Shown piece by piece: positions 27,301 through 34,444 of a stretch of 41,585 nt of DNA. Below the pieces are notes generated by a model. The model ran no database searches and was not told the origin of the DNA. It worked only from the letters and a program-made list of their open reading frames with translations. This DNA comes from CAYFPO01 sp964345035 (GTDB taxonomy: Bacteria; Fidelibacterota; Marinisomatia; SCGC-AAA003-L08; GCA-002704045), in contig CAYFPO010000021.1 of NCBI GenBank assembly GCA_964345035.1, positions 1-41,585 on the forward strand, written 5' to 3'. A program made the translations under genes and the position numbers. Position 1 is the first letter of the stretch, and every line of letters begins with the position of its first letter.

Positions 27301-27408
27301 ATTTAATGGATTTGTTGGAAAGGGAAAATCTCCAATTTTTTCCAGTTCATTTTCATAAAGATCCATAACGGTTAATTCGCCATCAAATATTACTTCTCCA
27401 AGTAACAA
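24307..27408 (-). CDS. Large T9SS-type secreted protein; start codon unclear
   Basis: About 1033 residues from the TTG at 27408. The C-terminal 90 residues are a type IX sorting-type domain (RVIPNPYIVRSNF, LPANCKITIFTISGEKV, NNQVVAPGLYLFTV, GKFAIVR). A fibronectin III-like domain lies near 690-850 (PQVPQVTAATSHNKVVLSWDD). The bulk is Trp/Tyr/Asp-rich and matches a class of large exported FCB proteins without known function. The frame continues upstream of the TTG for about 37 codons, encoding a good signal peptide core (IPLYSIILIGIILSE), but that stretch has no ATG, GTG or TTG. The true start may be ATT at 27501 or the start may be mutated. Confidence 0.8.
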   Translation of the reverse strand: MLLGEVIFDGELTVMDLYENELEKIGDFPFPTNPLNDRARGYLLKGKAKTAVGNFGNFIEWRDHPAGLWGNYTYLPRVAFGAGVPGQTYSYTFNWVNCSESVSENGDLLNVWCSADAFDAWYENDDTVYVGVVFEVYEDRGITGELIENIYSVTKKNQWGMENEEIFISLPGDDASEINPNNANVYGDPILKKGIGLIYPWALRPALSIRTDEFDLYEYGVDQEEWTSDDQYEYYGANVAESWLTSHNPKWNTDWQAALKSRINTHNIDNSVGDIFGNTIFTDENDPYPLLAHSAYPVTWPLKYDADLNEDVPFWPGWWAEDYYGNLTPEELSALGLNDCTGTRKDDNCWKEVPGRFISDNDVYMEFDDRWAHQGNLVNTNDEYEQTGYPLGLRVMAEAHSYGVSFAEDIIFFTVKVRNESGNWCAFERNINGVEIPVFDDYGNQICGDGMVMPDGTQLNRGNGFDYRKVHLGFYVDADVVTLDALGNYFHTNADDFMEYYWEKFKVLNDSLIISMAMVYDYDGVSSGATEIGIVAAQLLDTPRATQEIDLDLDDITDIYPGERLKMTNWHWFDFLNRPGVIEREGSGACLAGSPGCPQARNKEEIMFKLMAGDTTNISSAEKAWYFHTDNPDLDQDINLNPHFDSLDGLLEEDSFQEGEPGLDCVLLFSCGPFDLKVGEEVPFSFCIIFGQNKEDLIRNARFAQIMYNSHYQSFSPPQVPQVTAATSHNKVVLSWDDLSEYSIDAVTTYADFEGYKVYKSNDGGTSWGTTVDKIFDQNNIHVGWKPIAQFDLTSAQDSSFCIFEPYNCEGENTRMMEISGNDPLSPWFDLGTNSGLEYTFIDTIRDDCPRCGVIDGMEYTYSVTAYDMGIEKPMIISYIDNGFGNFVTDTIWSNTNPYNWSEPDGYPSIENSKGTSIHDPNFVTVAPGYPVNENISSTEIRVIPNPYIVRSNFNETEFVNKIRFTQLPANCKITIFTISGEKVIDFTHSNPNDSNEWWNLRSMNNQVVAPGLYLFTVESIESKFLGKFAIVR

Positions 27409-27542
27409 TTCAGAAAGTATTATACCGATTAAAATAATCGAGTAGAGAGGGATTGAGGATCTTGAAAATTTTGGATTGACTAATGAATTATTAAATTTAA
27501 TTATAATTACTTTTAATTAGTGGTTTGAAGTAGATCAGAAAT

Positions 27543-28025
27543 TTATTTTCTGAGTAAACTGATTCGATATCCTTTAAATGAGCATTTTGAACATTTGTAA
27601 TTCTTCACTTTCACTCTTAGAATTGTATGAATCAATTTATGCCAAAATGTTGCGTGGATCCTTTGCAGGGAACTCTCACAATCCGGACAATCGTAAATGT
27701 GTTCATGGTTGGAAATAAATCGTTGTCTGAATCTCCAGCCAAGCATTAAGCCTGCAACCATTATTGATAAAACCCCAACGATATCTGAAACTTCCATATT
27801 TTTAATCCATTTTATTATAAACCCAAAAAAACTTGAAAGAAAGTTCATTATTGCACTTTTCAATATTAATCCTTTTTCTTTGAGTATCTCTTTAATTTCT
27901 AAATCTTCAATTAACAAAAATAAGCCAAATATGAGTAAAAATATTATTGTTATTTCAAACCAGTATTCATTGAAAATGGAAGTATCAACCCTTTTAATTT
28001 TTCTTTTAATTTTTTTATTACTCAT
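27543..28025 (-). CDS. Two-helix membrane protein with C-terminal zinc-ribbon-like domain
   Basis: A 160-residue protein. A strongly basic N-terminus (MSNKKIKRKIKR) precedes a membrane helix at about 24-43, and a second helix lies near 80-96 with possible amphipathic helices between. The C-terminal 50 residues have CPDC and CSKC pairs separated by about 30 residues (YDCPDCESSLQR...YKCSKCSFKGYR), typical of a zinc ribbon. No family recognised. The topology rule places the basic N-terminus and zinc ribbon in the cytoplasm. It is upstream of the 1033-residue gene with about 130 bp between, so co-transcription is uncertain. Confidence 0.75.
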   Translation of the reverse strand: MSNKKIKRKIKRVDTSIFNEYWFEITIIFLLIFGLFLLIEDLEIKEILKEKGLILKSAIMNFLSSFFGFIIKWIKNMEVSDIVGVLSIMVAGLMLGWRFRQRFISNHEHIYDCPDCESSLQRIHATFWHKLIHTILRVKVKNYKCSKCSFKGYRISLLRK

Positions 28026-28135
28026 GGAATTACTTTTATTATTGAAATAAATTTACACTTCATCTGCGTCATCGCCTATCAGTAAACTAAAAAGGAAGAA
28101 TTCATAAAATGAAGAAATAAATGACTAATAATAAT

Positions 28136-28165
28136 AAAAATCCCCCTGTTTATAGGGGGATTTTT
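28136..28165 (-). terminator. Rho-independent terminator after cold-shock gene (bidirectional)
   Basis: AAAAATCCCCCT pairs with AGGGGGATTTTT around a 6-base loop. Both flanks supply T-tracts, so it can end transcription from either side. It sits 38 bp beyond the cold-shock gene stop. Confidence 0.88.
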
Positions 28166-28202
28166 ATTTGAGAGTAAAATTATGGACGTGAACTGAAAAG
28201 TT

Positions 28203-28412
28203 CTATTTCACCGTAACTTCTTTGGCTTGGCTGCCCTTCTCTCCTTTTGCTACTGTAAACTCAACCGAATCGCCTTCTTCAAGGGTTTTAAATCCACCAG
28301 ATTCAATATCCGAAAAATGTACAAATATGTCAGAGCCATTTTCTCTTTTAATAAATCCAAACCCTTTTTTAGCATTGAACCATTTAACAGTACCAGTTTC
28401 TTTATCTGCCAT
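28203..28412 (-). CDS. Cold-shock protein (CspA family)
   Basis: A 69-residue single cold-shock domain, an OB-fold that binds single-stranded RNA and DNA and melts mRNA structure. RNP1 (KGFGFI, 16-21) and RNP2 (IFVHFSDI, 29-36) are intact. The ribosome site AAGGAAAC stands 4-5 bp before the ATG. A terminator follows, so it is monocistronic. About 110 bp of AT-rich leader precedes it, which could carry the structured 5' UTR common in this family; I could not identify a specific fold. Confidence 0.97.
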   Translation of the reverse strand: MADKETGTVKWFNAKKGFGFIKRENGSDIFVHFSDIESGGFKTLEEGDSVEFTVAKGEKGSQAKEVTVK

Positions 28413-28522
28413 TTGTGTTTCCTTTTTTCTTACTTCGCTTTACTATTTTGTTTTTTGTTAAACAATGAAATATACCAAATTATTGTTATGGTGTCTAAAG
28501 AATAAATATGGAATAAATTCTA

Positions 28523-28894
28523 TTATTTATTTTTTCTAAATGCTTTACTTTTTTTATCCTTTTTCGTTTTGGTTCTCAGATTTTGTTCCTGGGTCTCTTT
28601 TGGAATTACAATATCTTTATGGACCCTTTTCATTTCCTTGAGTTTGATAAGGAAATCTGATTTCAGGGAACGAATTTCATTTCTTTCCTGTTCTCTTAGC
28701 AACTCGATTTGTCTTTTATAATTGGCTCTGATTGTATTTCTTCGCTGAAGGAATTCTTCTCTGATCTGGTCAATTTCTATTTGTACCATTGGATCGTTTG
28801 ATTTTACTCCTTTAAACGGAATTGCAACCTTCTCTTTTTTCTGGGCATTTAATGTCATAATGCCTAAACAAATAATTAAAATAGTCTTATTCAT
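28523..28894 (-). CDS. Small exported basic coiled-coil protein
   Basis: A 123-residue protein, not recognised. A signal peptide (MNKTILIICLGIMTLNA) is followed by a long highly charged helix (about 40-95, rich in E, R, K with heptad leucines), then a strongly basic tail (TKTKKDKKSKAFRKNK). The ribosome site AAGAAAGGAAA before the ATG is good. It follows the cysteine-repeat lipoprotein by 15 bp and belongs to the same transcript. It could bind an acidic polymer in the envelope, but that is a guess. Confidence 0.75.
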   Translation of the reverse strand: MNKTILIICLGIMTLNAQKKEKVAIPFKGVKSNDPMVQIEIDQIREEFLQRRNTIRANYKRQIELLREQERNEIRSLKSDFLIKLKEMKRVHKDIVIPKETQEQNLRTKTKKDKKSKAFRKNK

Positions 28895-28909
28895 GGTTTT
28901 CCTTTCTTG

Positions 28910-29602
28910 TTAATTATTAATTAATTCTGTTGCTGATAATACCGGAATAAAATACATTTTTGTATTTGCAAATCCGCAGCTTGTTGGTGTTTGGTAATTA
29001 ATACTTTCAAAACATTGATCTCCGTATTCTGCTTTATATTCAACATTACCAGAAGAAATATAAATTCTAAATTCCGGAATTTCATCATCATTAAGATAAT
29101 CTGTGAGAGACCCGTCTTTTCCCATCACAGGAATATCAACATCACTGCCACTCCAAACACGACTTCCCACACATTGTGTTCCATTGAATGCTCCTACAAA
29201 ATCTATATCTTCCTGAATAGGTTCACCTTCAATATTATACACTTCATGAATAAAATAAAATGCCTGGTTTGTAGATTGTTCCCATTCCCATAAACAACTA
29301 CCGTCATCAATTGTAGCAGAATCATCAAAATTGAGTGCATTAGTATTGGTGCATCCATAACACGCTACATTTACTCCATCACATATCCCTTCACAATCAA
29401 TTATTGCTCCACCAAAACATTCGTCATTACAATCTTTTGCCCAATTAGCTTCCTTCCCGGTGTTCCCCATTACACACTCACCGCAATCATCAATAAATGC
29501 ATTGCCTCCCGGCTCTCCGCTGCAGTCTTCTTTTTTATCATCATCTAAAATATCACATCCAATAAATATTAAGATTACCAATACCCTGATAAATTTACTC
29601 AT
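28910..29602 (-). CDS. Cysteine-repeat lipoprotein with surface domain shared with the 1241-residue protein
   Basis: A 230-residue protein. The N-terminus (MSKFIRVLVILIFIGC) is a lipoprotein signal with Cys 16. Residues about 27-80 carry DCxGxC-type repeats (IDDCGECVMG, IDCEGICDG). The motif GCTNTNALNFDDSATIDDGSC (79-99) is the small cysteine module common in FCB T9SS cargo. The last 120 residues (QAFYFIHEV...VGAFNG...VPVMG...IPEFRIY) match domains at about 482-580 and 1041-1130 of the 37817-41542 protein. The start overlaps the YbjQ gene by 8 bp. Confidence 0.8.
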   Translation of the reverse strand: MSKFIRVLVILIFIGCDILDDDKKEDCSGEPGGNAFIDDCGECVMGNTGKEANWAKDCNDECFGGAIIDCEGICDGVNVACYGCTNTNALNFDDSATIDDGSCLWEWEQSTNQAFYFIHEVYNIEGEPIQEDIDFVGAFNGTQCVGSRVWSGSDVDIPVMGKDGSLTDYLNDDEIPEFRIYISSGNVEYKAEYGDQCFESINYQTPTSCGFANTKMYFIPVLSATELINN

Positions 29603-29915
29603 TTTCTAATTTTACAGCAGTTCCATAAACCAACAATTCTGCCGCCATCTGGGAAACCATACTGGTAATCATTCTGACATTTACAATGGCATCAGCATTT
29701 TTGGATTCTGCTTCTGTCACCATTCTACTGTAGGCTTCCTCCCTGGCATCTTTCAATAAATCAGTGTATTGCGTTACTTCACCACCTATTAAATTTTTAA
29801 AACCAGCGAGGATATCTTTCCCGATGTGTTTCGCCCTCACTGTATTTCCTTTCACTAATCCGATAATTTCGGTGGTGCTTTTGCCTGGTATAGATTCAGT
29901 TGTAGTGACAATCAT
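29595..29915 (-). CDS. YbjQ/UPF0145 family protein
   Basis: A 106-residue protein of the heavy-metal-binding-domain family (PF01906): MIVTTTESIPGK, IGLVKGNTVRAKHIGKDI and NADAIVNVRM are its hallmarks. Members form pentameric rings; the function is not well established. It is the first gene of a three-gene unit with the cysteine-repeat lipoprotein and the basic coiled-coil protein, overlapping the former by 8 bp. Length is typical. Confidence 0.93.
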   Translation of the reverse strand: MIVTTTESIPGKSTTEIIGLVKGNTVRAKHIGKDILAGFKNLIGGEVTQYTDLLKDAREEAYSRMVTEAESKNADAIVNVRMITSMVSQMAAELLVYGTAVKLENE

Positions 29916-30057
29916 ATTCTATTCCTTTCATTTAGATTATTTATCGAGATGAAAATTAATACTTCAAACCTATATAAAGATCATTTTTTCATTATTTAAA
30001 TTTAATTGAAGTTTGGGGAATACGGCTATATTACTTTAGTTATTAAAGGTAATATTT

Positions 30058-30747
30058 ATGAAAATTGGTTTTTCAGGATTAGATATTCCTGAAGGAAAAA
30101 TAAAATATAATGATAAAATTCTCAAAGCTTTATCAGAGAAGGACAACCCTAAAAAGGTCTCCCCATTTTTTGCGGAATTCATAAAAGATGAATATCTACA
30201 ATCTGAAGCGATTGTCGTCCATCAGGATCATTTATTAGATATTCTCATTTTGGATATGGATAAGATTGAAACCAGAATTAACAGATGTTCTGATGACACA
30301 GAATTGAAAATCCTCAAAAAATGCTTGAAACAATTGGAAGATGAAATCCCATTGTGTGAAGTATGCTTTAATGAAAATGAAATTACACTACTTAATGAAT
30401 TGTCACCCCACAGCTATAAACCTGTGATTCAGATTTCTGAAAATCTTGATTCGGATAAAATAATTGAGTTGGTAATGGAAAAATCCGGTTATATATTTTT
30501 CTATACTTCGGGACCTTCGGAATCCCATGCCTGGCTTACAAAAAAGGATTCGGATATAGTTACATGTGCTTCAAAAATACACTCTGACCTTGCACGTGGA
30601 TTTATTAAAGGGGATGTTGTCTCTTTTGAGGAGTATTTAAATTATCATAATTTCAATGAATGTAAATCTAAAGGGATTGCAAGGGTTGTGGATCGGGATT
30701 ATATTGTTCAACCAAATGAGGTAATAGAAATCAGGTTTAATGTGTAA
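30058..30747 (+). CDS. YchF-like protein lacking the GTPase core (DUF933/TGS-like C-terminus)
   Basis: A 229-residue protein. Residues about 140-229 match the YchF/OLA1 C-terminal domain: SGYIFFYTSGPSESHAWL, ASKIHSDLARGFIKGDVVSFEEYL and DYIVQPNEVIEIRFNV. Residues about 65-125 match the YchF helical hairpin (DILILDMDKIETRI...LEDEIPL...LNELSPHSYKPVIQI). The N-terminal 60 residues hold neither a P-loop (GxxxxGKS) nor the NKxE-type specificity motif, so nucleotide binding is not expected in the usual way. Full YchF is about 363 residues. The frame is intact with its own start and ribosome site (AAAGGTAAT), so it looks like a stable derivative, perhaps a ribosome-binding paralogue. Confidence 0.85.
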   Translation: MKIGFSGLDIPEGKIKYNDKILKALSEKDNPKKVSPFFAEFIKDEYLQSEAIVVHQDHLLDILILDMDKIETRINRCSDDTELKILKKCLKQLEDEIPLCEVCFNENEITLLNELSPHSYKPVIQISENLDSDKIIELVMEKSGYIFFYTSGPSESHAWLTKKDSDIVTCASKIHSDLARGFIKGDVVSFEEYLNYHNFNECKSKGIARVVDRDYIVQPNEVIEIRFNV

Positions 30748-30764
30748 ATAAACCATAAATATAA

Positions 30765-30824
30765 CAAGACGCAGGTTCCAGTCTGCCCTGCTTTGAAAAG
30801 TTCAGACTGAAAGAGCTGCGCCTG
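30765..30824. repeat. Imperfect nested inverted repeat
   Basis: CAGTCTG (30779-30785) pairs with CAGACTG (30803-30809), and outside it CAAGACGCAG (30765-30774) pairs imperfectly with CTGCGCCTG (30816-30824). The element is in the 178-bp gap between the convergent YchF-like gene and fad operon. Confidence 0.5.
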
Positions 30825-30846
30825 TATTTCGTCAAAAGTCCCATAG

Positions 30847-30916
30847 AAAAATAGGAGTTGGAAAAAACTATGAGCCTTTTTCCGTTAAAGAACCAATGAG
30901 CAATTTGCACACTCCT
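30847..30916 (-). terminator. Probable terminator of the fad operon
   Basis: On the minus strand AGGAGT (30916-30911) pairs with ACTCCT (30858-30853), enclosing a second stem GGAAAAA/TTTTTCC (30883-30877 with 30866-30860). The outer stem is followed by ATTTTTC. It lies about 10 bp beyond the last fad stop codon. Long loops lower confidence. Confidence 0.5.
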
Positions 30917-30925
30917 GGCTCAATA

Positions 30926-33274
30926 TTAATTCCGTAAAGGTTTCCCTTTCTTCAACATATATGCGATTCGGGCTTGTGACTTCTCTTCACCGCATAAACT
31001 CAGGAACACTTCCCGTTCCACATCCAATAAATATTGTTCACTTACACCTGACAACGGACCACCTTTTTCCCCCCCGGTAAGTACAAATGCCAACTTTTTA
31101 CCGATCAACGCATCATGTTCACTGATCTTACCTGCCTTTTGAAATCCTTTTATATTAGATTCTATAGCCAATCTACCGGTTTTACCAGGTAATTTTATCT
31201 TTTCTTTGTATTTTGGTGGAGAATAATTCTCTGCCATTGAAATTACTTCTTTTTTGGCTTCAGAGAGAAGATAATCCCGATTGATCTCAATTTTGTCACC
31301 GTTGGTTAAATATCCAATATTTTTAGCATGGTTTGCTGAGGTGGAAACTTTTGCAAATGCTATTGTTTCAAAGGCCTTTTGTACTACTTGAAAATTTCCG
31401 GGGACTTTAATTTTTTGACCGTCCTCCAATTTAGATATCAATCGGAGATTCCCGCCAGCACCGGGAATGAGACCAACCCCGACTTCAACAAGGCCACAAT
31501 ATAACTCAGCTGAAGCAACCACTCGATCACAGGCACCAATGACTTCATATCCACCACCGAGAACCATGCCGAAAGGTGCTGCAACTACAGGGAACTCACA
31601 AAATCTTAATGCCTGAAGAACATTCTGCATATTACTTGTAAGATGTTCGATTGAATCCCAATCCTTGTTTTCTGCTGCATTCAAAATGAGATTCAAGTTT
31701 GCACCAGCTGAAAAATGAAGTGCATCCGATGAGATTACCAATCCCTTATAATTATGATCATTCACCCATAATAATGCTTCAGCAATTGTTTCCATTAGTG
31801 ATCCGTCAATTGGGTTAAAACTGGCCTGCAGTACTGAGTGAAATTCAACTCCTGCAACTTCATCACCCAGATCAATTACTGAAGCAGACCAGTTTTTCAC
31901 CAATAATGCTCCATTATTATTAATGTCTGAAAAATTTAATTTTTTCTCTTTCTTTTGGATTGGAATATAATCTCTATTATCAGGATTGTAATAATATTTT
32001 GTTCCATTCTCAAGTTTATAGAAGGAAGAATTTCCACTATCTACCATTTCTTCAATCCATTTTGGTACTGATTTTCGATCTTCTTTCATTCTAATAATGG
32101 TTTTTTCCAGTCCAAGTATATCCCAGGCTTCAAAAGGCCCCTTTTCCCATCCAAAGCCCCAACGCATTGCATTATCAATATTTACAATATCATCGGCAAT
32201 TTCGCCTACTCTTTTTGCTGCATAGATCAATGTTTGTGAAAATACTTCCCATGTAAATTGACCTGATACATCCGGTGCTTCAATTAGTGCTTTAACTTTT
32301 CCTTCAGTAGTAGTGTTTTCTCTTGCAAGCCCAACCCCGGCATACCGTTTTTTATTCTGAGGTGTGTATTCCATTGTATCAAAATCTAATGAATGAATCA
32401 CCCCTTTTTCTATTTTTTTGTAAAATCCCTGTTTGGATTTTTGACCAAGCCAGTTATTATCGAGTAATTTTTGGAGAAAATCAGGTATCTTAAACATTTC
32501 CCTTGAATCATCATCCACACATTTTTCATAGGCAGTATTTGCCACATACGCCATGGTATCTAATCCAACAATATCTGCAGTTCTAAAAGTAGCACTCTTG
32601 GGTCTGCCTATCAATGTACCGGTCAATGCATCCACATCCTCAATTGATAATTTCTTATTGATAGTTTCTGCAAGTGATACCATCATACCGAATACACCAA
32701 TACGGTTTGCTACAAAATTAGGAGTATCCTTAGCATATACTACTCCCTTGCCCAGTTTGTCTTCAAGAAAATCTGCTATAAGTTTAATATATTCTGGGTC
32801 TGTATCAACACCGGGTATAATTTCAACCAGTTTCATATACCGGGGAGGATTAAAGAAATGTGTAACAAAAAATCTTTTTCTGAAATCTTCAGGAAGCCCC
32901 TCTACTAATTCTTTCACCAACAATCCGGATGTATTACTGGTGACAATTGCTGACTCCTTTAAATGTGGAATGATCTTATTATATAATTCCTGTTTCCAAT
33001 CCAACCGCTCAGCAATGACTTCAATGATCCAGTCACAATCCTGTAACTGTTCTAAATGATCTTCATAATTCAGTGCAGTAATATTCTTAATGGATTTTGG
33101 ATTGTATAATGGAGCTGGCTTCAGTTTTTCACAAAATGAAATCCCTTTTTCACAGATTTCCTGTGACATATCAAAGACTTTAACCTTATATCCTGCATTT
33201 ACTAAATGTGCGGCAATCTGGCTGCCCATGACACCAGCTCCTAAAACTGCTATATTGTTAATTGTAGTTGACAC
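30926..33274 (-). CDS. 3-hydroxyacyl-CoA dehydrogenase / enoyl-CoA hydratase fusion (FadN/FadJ type)
   Basis: A 782-residue bifunctional beta-oxidation enzyme. Domain order is dehydrogenase first and hydratase last, as in Bacillus FadN and opposite to E. coli FadB/FadJ. The NAD fold shows LGAGVMGSQ (11-19); the catalytic histidine is in VTHFFNPPRYMKLVEI (about 137-152). The hydratase/isomerase part (about 465-650) has SAGANLNLIL and APFGMVLGGGYEV...CGLVEVGVGLIPGAGG with its glutamates. It hydrates enoyl-CoA and oxidises the 3-hydroxyacyl-CoA. It is the third structural gene of the operon, 19 bp after the thiolase. Confidence 0.94.
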   Translation of the reverse strand: MSTTINNIAVLGAGVMGSQIAAHLVNAGYKVKVFDMSQEICEKGISFCEKLKPAPLYNPKSIKNITALNYEDHLEQLQDCDWIIEVIAERLDWKQELYNKIIPHLKESAIVTSNTSGLLVKELVEGLPEDFRKRFFVTHFFNPPRYMKLVEIIPGVDTDPEYIKLIADFLEDKLGKGVVYAKDTPNFVANRIGVFGMMVSLAETINKKLSIEDVDALTGTLIGRPKSATFRTADIVGLDTMAYVANTAYEKCVDDDSREMFKIPDFLQKLLDNNWLGQKSKQGFYKKIEKGVIHSLDFDTMEYTPQNKKRYAGVGLARENTTTEGKVKALIEAPDVSGQFTWEVFSQTLIYAAKRVGEIADDIVNIDNAMRWGFGWEKGPFEAWDILGLEKTIIRMKEDRKSVPKWIEEMVDSGNSSFYKLENGTKYYYNPDNRDYIPIQKKEKKLNFSDINNNGALLVKNWSASVIDLGDEVAGVEFHSVLQASFNPIDGSLMETIAEALLWVNDHNYKGLVISSDALHFSAGANLNLILNAAENKDWDSIEHLTSNMQNVLQALRFCEFPVVAAPFGMVLGGGYEVIGACDRVVASAELYCGLVEVGVGLIPGAGGNLRLISKLEDGQKIKVPGNFQVVQKAFETIAFAKVSTSANHAKNIGYLTNGDKIEINRDYLLSEAKKEVISMAENYSPPKYKEKIKLPGKTGRLAIESNIKGFQKAGKISEHDALIGKKLAFVLTGGEKGGPLSGVSEQYLLDVEREVFLSLCGEEKSQARIAYMLKKGKPLRN

Positions 33275-33293
33275 TTAATTCCTCATATTTTAA

Positions 33294-34436
33294 TTAATTT
33301 TTTAATCTTTCGATAATTGTTGCTATCCCCATTCCAGTTCCAATACACATAGTAGCCAATCCATAATGACTGTCATGCTGTTCCATGACATTCATTAATG
33401 TAATGACAATTCGCGCGCCTGAACAACCCAATGGATGACCAATAGCAATTGCCCCACCGTTCTTATTTATTTTGTTAATATCCCAAACACCTTCTTTGAT
33501 AACATACAGTGACTGTGCTGCAAATGCCTCATTCAGTTCAATCACATCAATATCATCCATTGTCAGACCTGCTGCCTTTAACGCTTTTTCAGTGGCTGGC
33601 AGTGGACCGGCCCCCATTGTTTTCCAGTGGACACCAGCAACTGCTCTGCTCACAACTTTAAATTTTGGTTTTATTCCTAATTCTTTACATTTGGTATTAC
33701 TCACAACTAAAATAGCTGATGCCCCAACAGAAATGGGACTTGAAGATGCGGCAGTTACAGTTCCGCCTTCTATAAATGCAGGATCTAAAGTTTTAATTTT
33801 TTCTGAATCTGGTGTACGTGGACATTCATCTCTACTAATAGTTGTGCCATTGTTATGAACTGGTACTACTTCATTATCAAATCGACCATTATCCCACGCA
33901 TCCAGTGCTTTTTTATGAGATGCAACCGCAAATTCATCCTGTTCATCCCTGGTGATATCAAGTTTTTCTGCAAGGATTTCAGCAGTCTCTCCCATTCCAA
34001 TATAGAATTCCTGTTCATAAAGAGTAGGATTAAAACTAGGAGCAAATCCGCCCATTGGTACTGAAAACATATCTTCCACACCAGCAGCAATTCCTATTTG
34101 GATATCATTGGAACAAATTGCCTGACTCAATTGATGGACGGAATCCATAGACGATCCGCAAAACCGGTTAACCACTTTTGCACAGGATTCTTCAGGTAGT
34201 CCTGCCAGCACAGAAACTGCTCTTCCCAAAAGCATACCCTGTGGACCTTCTGGAAATGCACAACCCAATACCAGATCTTCAATCATCTCCGACTTTACTG
34301 CAGGATTTCTGTCAAGGAGAGCTTTTACGATTTCTGCTGCCAGGTCATCCGGCAGCAATCCGATCATTTCTCCGTCTTTTTTACCAATAGGGCTTCTCAC
34401 TCCGTCAACGAGGACGGGATATACTTCATTACTCAT
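33294..34436 (-). CDS. fadA: Acetyl-CoA acyltransferase (3-ketoacyl-CoA thiolase)
   Basis: A 380-residue thiolase closing each beta-oxidation round by releasing acetyl-CoA. The acyl-accepting C93 lies in NRFCGSSMDSV, the histidine in AIAIGHPLGCSGAR (about 330-343), and the second cysteine in MCIGTGMGIA near the C-terminus. Length is typical of the family. It is flanked by fadE (8 bp upstream) and the fadN-type gene (19 bp downstream), giving a complete chain-shortening set. Confidence 0.95.
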   Translation of the reverse strand: MSNEVYPVLVDGVRSPIGKKDGEMIGLLPDDLAAEIVKALLDRNPAVKSEMIEDLVLGCAFPEGPQGMLLGRAVSVLAGLPEESCAKVVNRFCGSSMDSVHQLSQAICSNDIQIGIAAGVEDMFSVPMGGFAPSFNPTLYEQEFYIGMGETAEILAEKLDITRDEQDEFAVASHKKALDAWDNGRFDNEVVPVHNNGTTISRDECPRTPDSEKIKTLDPAFIEGGTVTAASSSPISVGASAILVVSNTKCKELGIKPKFKVVSRAVAGVHWKTMGAGPLPATEKALKAAGLTMDDIDVIELNEAFAAQSLYVIKEGVWDINKINKNGGAIAIGHPLGCSGARIVITLMNVMEQHDSHYGLATMCIGTGMGIATIIERLKN

Positions 34437-34444
34437 TTTTTATC

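Noticed and set aside
30765..30824. tRNA or other standard small RNA gene in the 30748-30925 gap
   Set aside because: The nested stems do not form a cloverleaf, and no T-arm or anticodon arm consensus can be found.
32553..33059. 168-codon plus-strand frame inside the fadN-type gene
   Set aside because: It lies antisense to a strongly conserved domain; composition follows the opposite strand's codons.
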